This document shows positions 24,706 through 35,664 of a stretch of 64,000 nucleotides of DNA, in pieces. How positions within the stretch are numbered: position 1 is the stretch's first letter; every line of letters starts with the position of its first letter. The DNA lies in assembly GCA_947623455.1 (NCBI GenBank), contig OX392529.1:59229186-59293185 (forward strand), read 5' to 3'. The translations under genes were made by a program, and so were the position numbers. The stretch is from Mimachlamys varia (taxonomy: Eukaryota > Mollusca > Bivalvia > Pectinida > Pectinidae). The notes beneath the pieces were generated by a model that saw only the letters and a list, made by a program, of their open reading frames with translations, made no database searches and was not told the origin of the DNA.

Positions 24706-26542
24706 TTTCACTGATGATGATTCAATGGTCAAGAGAACCGTTTGTAACTTTTGTTTTCGAGAAGTCAATTGAACACAGATCAAAGTCACTTACTGGTAGT
24801 TTGATTGTTGGGTCAAACCTCAAGGATTGATGATTTTTGAAGATATAAAGAATTATAAACATGACCAATGCTCTTACCCACCAGTGTTCTCGCTCAAACT
24901 CGGTATAGGCTAATGATAATTTCAGTGTAACGGCACAACAACAAAAGTTATTGGTACTGTAGTACATCAAAATCCAGATGACCATTAAGACCTCTTGCTT
25001 ATTAATACACATTCCCATTGTTTCACTTAAGCTGTTAAACACTCATCATCTCGTTAACACTGGCGTGTGGCAGCGACAGATCTCACAAACGCTTATACAA
25101 CAGCTGATCGAGTTGTCAGCGTACGAAGCATGCAGGATAGCTGACGAGTTTACATGCCACTGAGGGTAAATCAAACGAACATTGACCATGTACTCAATTT
25201 GTCATTTCAAGTATTGACTATGCGTGAATTGCTAGAAAGACTGTCCAAGTGTTCAGTGTAGCATTCCAATCACTATATTGACCATAGATAAGTATAATAA
25301 TCCAAGTGTTTAGTTCCTACAATCAACCGGAAAACAGCCGTATATGTGCCCTCAAGCCATCGTCCCTGATTAAGAAATATAAACATCACGTCTTTTGAGG
25401 CATGTAGATCGAATAAACAATAAACGCTGTCATTAGACTTGAACTTTGCTGTTTTTCTCGTTGACACCAACCAAACTCGTGGCATAGTTGACGATAACAA
25501 AGTGGTTCACGCCGCACAACTGCCTTTCTTGATATCATGCTCGGGCAAATTGCAACTGATTGTCCAATCATCTCTCGCAGTCAATCAACGTCAAAAACAA
25601 CCAATTTTGCAAGCAACTCGTACACATTTTGGATTTCGGTCTAGTAGCGCTCTTTTTTTATACCACCACCCCCCTTCGCAGAAGAAGGGTATATTTACAC
25701 ATCGGTCAGTTTGTCAGTAGAAAGCATGTTGTCCGATCAGTATCCTAAAAACGTTTTCTTTGATATTTCATTTCTGAAATGGCCATCGGTATTAGATGAT
25801 ACATTTTATTGTCTGGTCAAAAAGTCGAGTTCAATGGTGTTTCTATCCAACTAAGGTGAACGCAAAGATGATGCCAAGGGTCCCTTACTGTTACTAGAAT
25901 AACTGTATTTACGTAAGGTGACGTAACAAAAAATATGCTGCACCTTTTAAATTTAGTTATATATACAGTTTAACAAAAATTGCATTAAATTGCATCATAC
26001 AGCTGTTTCGTCCTCGTAGGACTCTTCAGTGATGCTTAGGACCAAAAGGTGGGGATCCAAGATTTCTAAACTAATGTAGAAGTGGAAGGGTCAGGTGCGT
26101 AAAACACCTTTAGCTATGAATTTTGGAGTAAAATTAAACTAGTTATGTATAATTTAAACCGTGTACTATGAGACTGTGGCTATGGAGGCTCCAGCAAACC
26201 TCGGAGCAACTATGACCATACATTGTCATCAAATATAGGCCAAGCAAATAACTAACTTCTTCACCTCATAGTGAAATACTACTAACATTATTTTTCATCT
26301 CTTTACTGCAAAACAATTAACAAATTAACAGATAACATATTGGGCCCGTCTTGTCAGTGTTCTAGTTTACAATTAATTGAGTAGGAGGCAGTTTCATAAG
26401 TAATAAAGGCAAATAAGAGATATACTGATGAAACTAACGTGTATGTAATATTTCTAGCTAAATATTGCATGGGTCTGTTCTTTAAAAGCGCTGAAGAAAT
26501 AGATACGTTTTCTTCTCAAAAGCAAATCAATTTTATTACATA
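24706..26542. other. Unassigned sequence
   Basis: No convincing gene. Two stretches look like dispersed invertebrate repeats by recall: a small hairpin ATACC…CTTCGCAGAAG…GGGTAT at about 25660-25692, and CAGCTGTTTCGTCCTCGTAG with downstream sequence at about 26000-26040. Neither could be assigned to a family. Confidence 0.35.
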
Positions 26543-26545
26543 TTA

Positions 26546-26562
26546 GAAAGGGCCTGTTTCCA
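26546..26562 (+). repeat. Harbinger-type left terminal inverted repeat
   Basis: GAAAGGGCCTGTTTCCA preceded by TTA. It pairs perfectly over 17 bp with 30535-30551. Confidence 0.85.
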
Positions 26563-27326
26563 AAATGGCCCCTTTTCTGATTTAAATTTCCTGTTGTTGG
26601 TGCATTGCCCATGCCGTTGTGGTCAAAAATCTATAAAGTATAAAGATTTAGGTCACACGGTTTGTTTTTTATGGCTCCTCAAAGTTGTATCTTTCAGAAG
26701 CTGTCTAAGTGTTGATAAAATGTGCTTGTTATGTAAAATATTAATGAAAATCTAATCAAATGATAGTCATCGTAAAGAATACATTCATGGCATGATTGTG
26801 GCAGAAAATCATGTTTCCATCGCGCCATTTGGCTGTTTTATGGAAGAAACAATCTAAAAAATGCCATTTTCGATGATAACATTTTAGACACAAAAACTGT
26901 GTTTTTTAGAGAATACACCCTTTTATGGCCGTTGGATGCAAACCAATTTTTATCCTATCAAACAGTACGTAATATGCTATTGATGAGAGGAAAAATCATC
27001 AAAATGTAAGTGGTGGAACATTTTCAAATCTTGGGTTGAATTGCCGATTTTCGACTTTCTTTATATAATTAACAAAAACACGAGAGTATTTGCTCGGTAT
27101 GTTGAGAATATGTACACAGATATGAAAAATAAGTGAGAGAAACACTTTTTCATGAAAAGAATCCAAGATGGCTACTTCACAAGTCCCCGTGGTTGAAGAC
27201 AATGGCTGACAAATAGACAGAACAACAAACAAAACGTGTTCCTTATGATTTTGGTTGGTTTTTGCATCTACGGGAGTGTTCATAGCTACGGGCGATTGTA
27301 TAATACCTATATTTATAAGTTTAATG

Positions 27327-27423
27327 TAATTTGTCGTCACGAACACATGGCGACAGTTATCTTGCGATCACGAAGGTTGCCCCATTTGCAAACAAACAGG
27401 TAAGCATCCGTTTGATCAGTATC
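27327..27423 (+). repeat. 97-bp direct repeat, copy inside the transposon
   Basis: It differs from 31093-31189 at one position (TATCTTGCG against TATCATGCG). In the outside copy this sequence is the last 73 bp of a candidate exon plus 24 bp of intron, including the donor CAG|GTAAGC. The inside copy keeps the open frame and donor but has unrelated sequence upstream, and it overlaps the 3' end of the antisense transposase ORF by 8 bp. Confidence 0.93.
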
Positions 27424-29459
27424 GGGATTTCTTTACCTGTGGCTGTAATGGTCGAGGGTTTTCCAGCGCCCTGTAATACCCAAGGTAATACAAGATACTG
27501 GAGATGTGCGCACACATTCCCATTGTTCTCTCTCCAGCTGGGCACTGGCAGTAGTAGTCTTTTATTGGGGCCTCATCATCGGGTGAAACGGTGAACCGTA
27601 TCCAAACGTTATATTTCGTTTGGCTTTTGTATCGAGAATGTATTTGACATCGGAGAAGGTCTAGGGAGTGCTGATAAAGCCACACCTCATAGTCTCCTTC
27701 ATCACTTAAATGTTCGGCGATGTAACCAGGAGCCAGAGATATCTGATACGTTCCACACGTAATGGTTCTCAAGTAATCGAGATCGAGACGGGGAAACAGT
27801 ACGGAAGATGCATCCATCTTGACAAACTCGGACCTTGTCCGTCTAGATAGATCCGGATCTGTCTTGACTCTCTGAGCTAAACCATTCGGTGTTGTCAAAC
27901 GGTCCTTCATACGTTCAGCCATTAGCCTATCTTTGGCATCTCTCTCTGGAGATCTCTGGTAGATCGGTCCTCTAATACCATTCAGACAGGCTGTGACGGT
28001 TCGAAGCAAAGCCTCGATGACATTAATAAAGCTGTTAGACACCAATTGCGTTCGGAAGAACGTCCAGTGTTTCAGACGACCATGATAGGATTCCATAATC
28101 CACCTCGATTCGGTGATAGCTCTGTCAAGATTTGCTTGGAAGTCAGAACGTTGACTTTGACCGTGTTTCAGGTATGACGGCATGCTAGCATTGAGGCCAG
28201 AGGCTTCGAGAACTGGTAGGACATCTCTAAAACCTCGGTCAACGACAACATTGTCATCTGGTTGTAGCCAAGTAACTACATGTAGCTTGTCCATGACTGT
28301 TTTTGTAATTGTAGCATCATTTTCGCTGCCAGTGAATGGTCTTACTGTGTCCAGAATGTAGCCATCTGGTAAGGCGATGCTCATGAATTTGAGATAGTTT
28401 CTCTTCTTTTGGCTTCTTTTGGCTACAGTAGGACATTCTCTGGAGCTGGTGGTTGGAGCTGTTCTGGATATAAGTATAGGTGCCATCTAATATGGCAGTG
28501 GCTTTATCTCCAAAAAATGCTTCTGAAAAGACAGTATTGTGCCCGAGCAACTGTTCTCTTGTCAAGTGATCCGGACCTAGAAATTGTAGGACTATCGATG
28601 TGTCTAATGCCTGTACTATGGAGAGGAAAGTTTTGGACACCCTTGACTTGGAAATTCCAAAAAGAGAAGAACACTGACTCCAGGAAATGTCGGTTTTCAG
28701 TTTTACCCAGAACAGTAGTAGAGCATCGTGTGTAGTCTTGGTATATATACCAGATGAAAGATATGGGGAACAGTGCGAGTGGATTTCGAGGAACTAATCT
28801 TTGGACCAACCTGTCCTGGCCATGCATGCCGAGCCATCAAGAGAAGAAAAGCTTATTGCAAACGCAGACTGGTTCTGTGAAAGGACGTGCGACACTTCTA
28901 GGAGGTCATTAATGATTTCGGACGATTTTGATGGTAACTGAGAGTCCAAGGAACCTCTACCATCAAGGATAACCTCTGTAGACGGCATTAAGTCGTTACC
29001 AATAAGGTGAATGGAGCAGACGCGAGATAAGGTGGGACACCACAGATTGTGTGAATGGATCAGGTGATGTCTCGCACGTTTTGGTAAGACTGATGATTTT
29101 GTTCCATTTATTGCAAAGGTAACAAGACAGAGACAGCATTTTTTGTGTGAAGATGATCCATTCAAAAGTTCATGAAGGGTCAGCAACGGCAGGATATGGG
29201 AAGGGGAGTCGTCTTCTTCCAATATTTCCTGGGTCTGCTCGGGTTCAGGTTCAGGCTGATTTTTGTTCCGAAGATACTTCATGTAGCACTTCTGGCAAAT
29301 GAGTGCTTGTTCCTTTGCTGACATCAATCTTTGTTGCACCAGCGTATCTAGGAGCCATTTATATTGTGGACTATTTACATTGCGTGCACTTCTGTTCTTA
29401 TTGCCACTACGTTTCTTGAAGTATAATTGACAGCCTTCTCCAACACATTTACCCTCCAT
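27416..29459 (-). pseudogene. DDE transposase with SWIM zinc motif (disrupted)
   Basis: Expected role: bind the terminal repeats, cut out the element and insert it at TTA/TAA. The N-terminal part (29459-28797) starts with ATG and is Cys-rich (KCVGEGC, ICQKC, KKCCLC). A TAG at 28794-28796 interrupts the frame. The same frame continues with a helix-turn-helix-like region (CSSLFGISKSRVSKTFLS) and the first catalytic Asp in ATAILDGTYTYIQ. Near 28414 the frame changes because TTCTTTTGGC is tandemly duplicated (28404-28423, plus strand). The last part (28486-27416) holds the second Asp (VVVDRGFRDV), the Glu (ESRWIMESYHGRLKHW) and a C-terminal SWIM motif CQC-x9-CAH. Length without the breaks would be about 680 codons, longer than a standard Harbinger transposase because of the N-terminal Cys region and SWIM tail. 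Family assignment combines the motifs with the TIR and TSD evidence. Confidence 0.88.
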
Positions 29460-30534
29460 CTTGAAACAATAACGATTGGTTTATGAAGCGTCGATAAAGT
29501 AACAAAATAGCAAGCCACCGATGATTGCTGTAAACAGCTAATACTTAGTAGTGTGGTACAATTATGCGAAAATTTGTGATAAATAACGAATTGATTGATT
29601 ACTTAGAACAAAATAAAGTATTTCATATGGATAATCTATCTAATCGATGTGGCGTGGTCGGCAGGCACAAAGAAAGTGAAACAAGTCAGGGTCCTAACCC
29701 TGACAGAGCCACAACGCTTTGGAGATGGGACAATAAAACAAGTTAAGTGAGACAAGAATAGCTAGCGTCGAGTCAATGATTCCGTAAACGTATAGACAAA
29801 GACAAGAAGATACGGATAAATGTACAAGGCCACACGATCAGAAAATTCAGAAGAGGACAACTTGAGATAGAACAGTATTCATGTATCAGGGTGTCCTCAG
29901 TGTAAATCTTTATATCGATACTGTTTATTTAGTCGTTAGATATCCTAAAACTGCCATGAAAATATTCGCTCTGATATTCAATATAAAATTTTGTATATAA
30001 TACGCTATATAATAGGTTTCAGACAAGGTTGTTACTCATTTCCCCTTTTCTTTCAATTTACAACCACGTTCAGGCGGCGATATGAGAACGTTCCACCACA
30101 TGGAATTAGCTGATTTTTGATACACATATGAAACAAGTTAAGCTCTATCCGATTTTGTGATCCAAAACTATATAACGGGAGAAAATTGCAATTGTATGGC
30201 ATTTTTTTCCTTATAGTGTCTCTGCAAGTGCATTTTCATCCGAGAATTATTTTTTTTTTTTATGTTTTATGAATAAACACGATGTTTTGCAAATATTTAT
30301 CAAAAGAAATGTATACTATGTTGCTAATTACAATTTCGAGATAACCTTCTTTTATTTACGACCTTATGTCTTTGATGCTCAAAACGACAACTTTATAAAA
30401 ATACATTTTTATTGAAATTACGGAATCTGGGTGTCGGAAAGGTGTAAAATTATTCTTCGGAAAAGAAAAAAAACTGTAGTTGAGCTAGATACGAACTTAT
30501 ACGGGGGCAGACTCCTATTGAGAATTAACATTAC

Positions 30535-30551
30535 TGGAAACAGGCCCTTTC
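30535..30551 (-). repeat. Harbinger-type right terminal inverted repeat
   Basis: TGGAAACAGGCCCTTTC followed by TTA; perfect reverse complement of 26546-26562. Confidence 0.85.
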
Positions 30552-30612
30552 TTAAAAGCAATATTTCTGGACGCACACATCTGTATTTGTGTAACATGTT
30601 GTAATGAATGTG

Positions 30613-30640
30613 TTAATAATAATAATAATAATAATAGTAT
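30613..30640 (+). repeat. (AAT)n microsatellite
   Basis: About eight AAT units followed by AGTATACTTTATTTAATGAG. It lies just outside the transposon's right end. Confidence 0.9.
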
Positions 30641-30901
30641 ACTTTATTTAATGAGGAGTATTGAATGGTGATTATATATGTACAGTATGATTTAATATAT
30701 GGTCATGATAAAGAACTGGGAGCTTTATGACCTTATTGTCTTAATGGGAGTAATTTGTTTCAAATCCTTTAACCACCATTAAACAAAATCTAACGAAATT
30801 GATATATTTCATGTTCATTCGCGAATAAAATAAAGCAACACATAAACACCTTCAGTATGTTCAAATCCTATCTTGCCTTTATTTTGACGCAATCAACCTA
30901 G

Positions 30902-31165
30902 AACAAGGCGGGAACTATACCAGAGACTGGACAGTTTCATCGAGGACAATTCAATCCAAACATACCTACAACCTTAGTCAAACAACGCGCAAAAACGCTA
31001 GGTATTCTCAAACTAGAAGATGAAATTCGCACTTCTAATGACGTGAAATCGTTGCTAATTGCCCCTAAGACTACGAGCTGTGTATCAACTGGTAATTTGT
31101 CGTCACGAACACATGGCGACAGTTATCATGCGATCACGAAGGTTGCCCCATTTGCAAACAAACAG
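30902..31165 (+). CDS. Candidate internal exon of an unrecognised host gene
   Basis: A 264-bp open frame lies exactly between a good acceptor (pyrimidine-rich TCTTGCCTTTATTTT…CAACCTAG, AG at 30900-30901) and a good donor (AACAAACAG|GTAAGC, GT at 31166). It is 88 codons in phase 0 at both ends, and the predicted peptide (starting NKAGTIPETGQFHRGQF, ending KVAPFANKQ) is not low-complexity. The frame meets a stop just upstream of the acceptor (TAG overlapping it) and another in the intron (ends …FAHS, TAA). I do not recognise a domain. It could be a real host exon or a relic from an older element. Its 3' part is copied inside the neighbouring Harbinger transposon. Confidence 0.42.
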
Positions 31166-31189
31166 GTAAGCATCCGTTTGATCAGTATC
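31093..31189 (+). repeat. 97-bp direct repeat, copy outside the transposon
   Basis: Partner of 27327-27423, 3,766 bp away in the same orientation with one mismatch. It spans the exon end and the 5' splice site of the candidate exon above. Confidence 0.93.
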
Positions 31190-31209
31190 TCAGCATTTGC
31201 ACATTCTTA

Positions 31210-31479
31210 ATGCATATACAACGTAAGTGTATGAGTAGCACTCATCCTGCCGATGGTGACGTTGCTTTTGACGTAAAAGACATTTGTTTTGACCGCCATG
31301 AAAACATCGATGAGTCAAAACCTTCATCTTGGCGTGTGAGTACTAAGCAATTACGACAGATAAGGCTTCCTGTAGCCAGCGAATCAGGAGGTTAGACTAG
31401 CAAGTGGCGCCGAAATCAGTATGATTCAGGCATTAACAGTGGTTCTGGTTGGGGTCAACTTCCTGAAGACCAATCAAAA
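31210..31479 (+). pseudogene. Coding-like segment with an in-frame stop
   Basis: One frame reads through DVKDICFDRHENIDESKPSSW and VASESGG to a TAG (31393-31395), then continues in the same frame with TSKWRRNQYDSGINSGSGWGQ until TAA. The composition looks protein-like rather than random. No family is recognised, and the start, splice sites and expression are unknown. It may be part of the same old gene or element as 30902-31165. Confidence 0.22.
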
Positions 31480-32505
31480 TGGAGCTAACGGCAGCACTCC
31501 ACTCGAAATTGATTGTGAGACACACTTTAAGGTGAATAAACCATTGTTGTGGTTAATATAGATGTCATTGTTGCCAAAAACCTTGATGTTGATCTGCTCG
31601 CCATCCCGTTCAGATTAAACAATAGCATAAGCATTCGATCCACACGACACGAAATAATGACAGGCGACTCTTGTGTTATTAGATACAATGTGCCAAAAAG
31701 CTTGCCCAACATAGCCGTGTTCGTCGAACACAAATGAAACCATTCAACTGATAGTTTCTGGCCGGAGCCACATAGCGTCGATGTAATTGGCGCGAACGTC
31801 TGATAATCATCACACGTGAACCATAACGTCTCTGGGAAATTGACTACTTTTGCCAAGTCTTACGGACCAAACACATGTTTGATCATTGCAATTACGACAT
31901 AAATGTAAACAAACGGATACCGATAGCTACTAGAGCTACTTCTGATATACAAACTCCGGGCAACTGCGTCAAGGTGCAATGGCGCCTTATGAGTTCACCA
32001 CAGGCAAGTCGCTAGTGACAAATCTGAAATGTTACGGGATACCCCCTGATACTGTTCATGAAGCTTCAGTCACTCGTTGGATCAGAAGAAGTAATCAGAG
32101 TCGATCTTGCACCTGGAGTTCCATGGCAATACGCAAGGACAAGTTTCCTGGGCGTTTCAACATGTAAATAAGCCGTGTCAAAAGCCCTAATAAAGGGTTT
32201 CTCATTCCAAGGCTTTTTTATAAGTTGAACATATTATCTACTTATGCATGTACATGTATGTTGATAAGAGCAACACAAAGGCACGCCTAACATACATACA
32301 GTACATGTAACAGTGTCAAAAGCGGAAGATTGGTGCTATGCTAAAAAGTTTGTGATGTGACAACTTCGAACGAATTCTTACTAGGTAAAGGTAAAACAAT
32401 GTTACTTTATATCCTCTCGAGCTCTCCGTTACTGCCACCCGTATATTACATTACCGAGGACCTAACTGATACGACGTATCATCACACTCGTCTGGACACT
32501 AACAG
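31480..32505. other. Unassigned sequence with weak coding signals
   Basis: Open frames at 31549-31737 (NIDVIVAKNLDVDLLAIPFR…) and 31979-32167 (MAPYEFTTGKSLVTN…) look mildly protein-like but match nothing I can name. They may be eroded element or exon fragments. Confidence 0.25.
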
Positions 32506-32682
32506 CATATTCGAGTCAAAGCTACAAATATTCCGCCAACTGAACCGTGCTCTATTCCCATTTCGACCGTACTCTCTACAGCACTCGGAAAGTCCAATAG
32601 TTCTCTGGATGAACGTGAGGACGTTGAATCTGATGACGAATACGCTGTTGAAGCCAACATTCAAGCCAACTCTGGTCCATAG
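32506..32682 (+). CDS. Candidate terminal exon of an unrecognised gene
   Basis: After an acceptor-like CTGGACACTAACAG (AG at 32504-32505) a phase-0 frame of 58 codons ends at TAG 32680-32682. It reads HIRVKATNIPPTEP… and finishes with an acidic tail, SSLDEREDVESDDEYAVEAN. The frame is closed by TAA directly upstream of the acceptor, as expected at an exon edge. The link with 30902-31165 (same strand and phase) is inference, and a longer frame-shifted ORF overlaps it. Confidence 0.28.
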   Translation, partial: HIRVKATNIPPTEPCSIPISTVLSTALGKSNSSLDEREDVESDDEYAVEANIQANSGP

Positions 32683-33640
32683 AGACCATATATTACCAAC
32701 GTAGTCTGTACTCTAAGGGCTACGCTGTGCATTAGATCCCATGCCTATGTTATAATGCTTAAAGTCATTTCAGTGTTCGTTTTAATGTTAACGTTACATT
32801 AACGTATCATTTCATAGTTCCGATGTTTCTAAATCGGCAAAGATGAAGGGAGTAACGCCAGCGTTATAGAATGATTAAAGGTGTGTTACCTCCCTTTTTT
32901 GTAATCGTGTTGACTTTTTATTTGTTTTACTGATGCTATTATATAATACGAAATACTCTAAACACCACGGGAGCCGGCTTCTTTCCAATTCACGCTACTT
33001 GCGTCACAGTAACATAATTACACGGTTATAACGCACTTCAGTTGATTTTCGCACGTGCCGTCAAGTAAACTGTTTTCTTAAAATAGCAACGATACACGCG
33101 CCAAGTATGATAAATACTGCACTTGGATGGTATCACACAGCGTTAGTGTTTCATTCATCATTCTCACGTTAGGCTTGTTAATCACTGTACTGCCACTAGT
33201 AACGCTAGGGCACGTGCATTGCCTACTTTATCTACTTTGCTAAAGAGCAAATGAGATATCTACATTTCGCGTCCACCCAATTTCTCTATCTTTGCACATC
33301 AAATGAACGTTTTTGAAGGTTGTCTTCGATTAGTTTTGCAGGTATGACCTTGACATTATGTTATTGGAATGTGCGATTTTTGCAGAGCTATCCAAAGCAT
33401 ATTGTTTTGTGTCATTGTCCCGTATAGAAAGTTTATCGACAGTTTCTCCGTATGTACAGCTAGTTATTCATTTTCTCCAGTAGTTAATGTACGCCCAGTT
33501 CTCTATGATGTCTGTTGAGGAGTAAATATATCTATATATATATCTTTTGAGATATTGTTAAAAACAACTACTATAAGTAAAAAAATGATTTTAAAATGCA
33601 AGGGAATTGAGTTTAAAATGTTAGCAAAAGGTAGCAAAAA
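32683..33640. other. Unassigned sequence
   Basis: AT-rich with short TA repeats near 33525-33545. No gene or repeat family recognised. Confidence 0.45.
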
Positions 33641-34160
33641 ATTAATATTAACCAAACAATACAACAAATGTTATATTGATAAAACAACTACTACAAAAGT
33701 TATATTGATAAAAACAACTACAGCAAAAGTTATATTGTCAAAACATCTACAACGACGGTTTATATTACTAAATAACTACAACAAAAGTTATTTTGATAAA
33801 ACAATTACAACAAAAGTTATGTTGTCAAAAGAACTACAACAAAGGTTATATTAATAAAACAACCACAACAACGGTTTATATTACAAAATAACTACAAAAA
33901 AAGTTATTTTGATAAAACAACTACAACAAAATTTATATTGTCAAAACAACTACATGCACAACAAAGGTTATATCAATAAAACAACTACAACAACGGTTTT
34001 CATTACATAATTACTACAACAAAAGTTATATTGATAAAACAACTACAACAAAAGTTTTATTGATAAAACAACTACAACAAAAGTTACATTGTCAAAACAA
34101 CTACAACAACGGTTATATTAATAAAACAACTACAACAACTTATATGGATGGAACAACGAC
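33640..34160 (+). repeat. Minisatellite, unit about 29-30 bp
   Basis: Imperfect tandem copies of ACAACTACAACAAAAGTTAT followed by ATTGATAAA or ATTGTCAAA, about 17 units. Alternative units read GGTTTATATTACTAA. The 99-codon ORF overlapping the start of the array is a by-product of the repeat. Confidence 0.9.
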
Positions 34161-35520
34161 GTTTTATTGATGAAAACACTACTGGAAAATAATATCATAT
34201 TCCAACACACACTTAAGAATACAAAAAATGGCACTTAATTTAGAAAAACATAGACCTACATATTTAACAGAATTAAAACGAACAACATAATTGTAATAGC
34301 GAGTTAAAACTATTATAACAAACAGAATTTGGTTTTATCAAGCAGCTTCAAACAAAATTCGAAGCTGCCTGTCAAATTATCAATATTTAGAGTTAAAGCG
34401 CAATTCAATTCAAAACCAATCGATTCTATTTCCAAATATAGATATGGAAACATTTTAGACAATGGCTGAGAAAACATGCATTTTCGATTCAATTCCATAC
34501 ATAGCATTTACAAATTCATTAAATAATTTTCAATTTGAAAAACTTAGTGCTGTTCGAAAAGCAACAAAGCAGACTATGATAAAATATAGTTTATGTAATT
34601 ATGCAAATAAGTCTCTAGTAAGCATGGGGAATCATGAAATAATTCAAACTCAATCACATAACCTAAACATGATGTTAGAACGATTTTTATGTATTTCAGA
34701 AAAAAAAAACATTAATTATAACACTGATCGCAATTCCTTACTAGTACCAGGACGTCCGTAACAAAGTTTTCATATGCCTTTCATATTCATGATAAAGGTT
34801 TTCAAACATTCACAAAATTATATTTCTCGCAGAAATGCTTACTATTCATTACACTGTATGTCACTAGAGACCTGACATACAAGTAGTTCGTGTGTACCCT
34901 CCTAAATTTTATATTGTCCTTCACCCTCCAACGTTATATGTACCCAAGACGAATGGATTGGATTTAACACCTAAAGGAAAATGGTACACGAACAGTTTGC
35001 TGATGTGATCATATGATGAGATATATGCAAATGATGACGATAACCACCACTGCCCCAACCCCATCCCCACCCCCATCCCCGGGTTATATACTTTTTTCAC
35101 TTTGCTATAATTGCGTCATTCCTATATATTTACATTTGCGCTGCAGTGTCACTATATAAGCAAGGCAACTTCAACTTCCGTTTCGGTTCATAGGACTATA
35201 ACCCGAAATGAGTATGAATACGAACGTGAGAGGAAGGTTAAAGACAATGCATAACACGCCGAACTCTCGTTTGGACGAGACATAATTATAGACATCTTGG
35301 CTTAACTTAGTCCATTTAAATCACTTAAAAGATAAATCGAAAAAACTTATTTTAACATCGAAAAAGTAGTGTCAACACAAATATAAGCTTTTTATCAACC
35401 ATTCTCCGTATTGAAGAGAGCCACTCTCCCTGGTTCTCAGAATGTGCAGAAGGCATATCGTCCGAAATATTGTCAGCATTATTGCCAATCTGACACATTT
35501 TGTAGAAAGACTATAAGACT
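34161..35520. other. Unassigned sequence
   Basis: A 99-codon plus-strand ORF at 34462-34761 (MAEKTCIFDSIPYIAF…) is unrecognised and has no supporting context. A C-rich tract (CCCCATCCCCACCCCCATCC) occurs near 35052. Confidence 0.35.
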
Positions 35521-35521
35521 T

Positions 35522-35664
35522 TTTCATGACCAGGGGTGTAAGATAGCGAAATTCCACCCAAGGGTTTTTCAAATTTGGTAAAACCCCAGGCTTTGCCGAG
35601 GGTTTTGCCAAATTTGAAAATCCCGAGGGTGAAATTTCCCTATCTTAATCGCCTGGTTATGAAA
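35522..35664. repeat. Foldback palindrome, MITE-like
   Basis: An imperfect inverted repeat about 143 bp long. The outer arms are TTCATGACCAGG and CCTGGTTATGAA. Inner complementary pairs are AAGATAGCGAAATT..CACCC with GGGTGAAATTTCCCTATCTT, and TCAAATTTGGTAAAACCC with GGGTTTTGCCAAATTTGA. The RNA or single strand would form one long hairpin. No ORF is present. Confidence 0.8.

Larger units (their letters stand above)
26546..30551 (-). mobile_element. PIF/Harbinger-type DNA transposon
   Basis: The left end GAAAGGGCCTGTTTCCA (26546-26562) is matched exactly by its reverse complement at 30535-30551. Both ends are flanked by TTA (26543-26545 and 30552-30554). A 3-bp TTA/TAA duplication is the PIF/Harbinger hallmark. 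The 4,006-bp interior holds one DDE transposase gene on the minus strand (27416-29459), and nothing recognisable between 29460 and 30534. No separate Myb/SANT partner ORF is found, although classic Harbinger elements carry one. A 97-bp piece at 27327-27423 is shared with sequence just outside the right end. The transposase is disrupted, so this copy is not autonomous. Confidence 0.85.
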
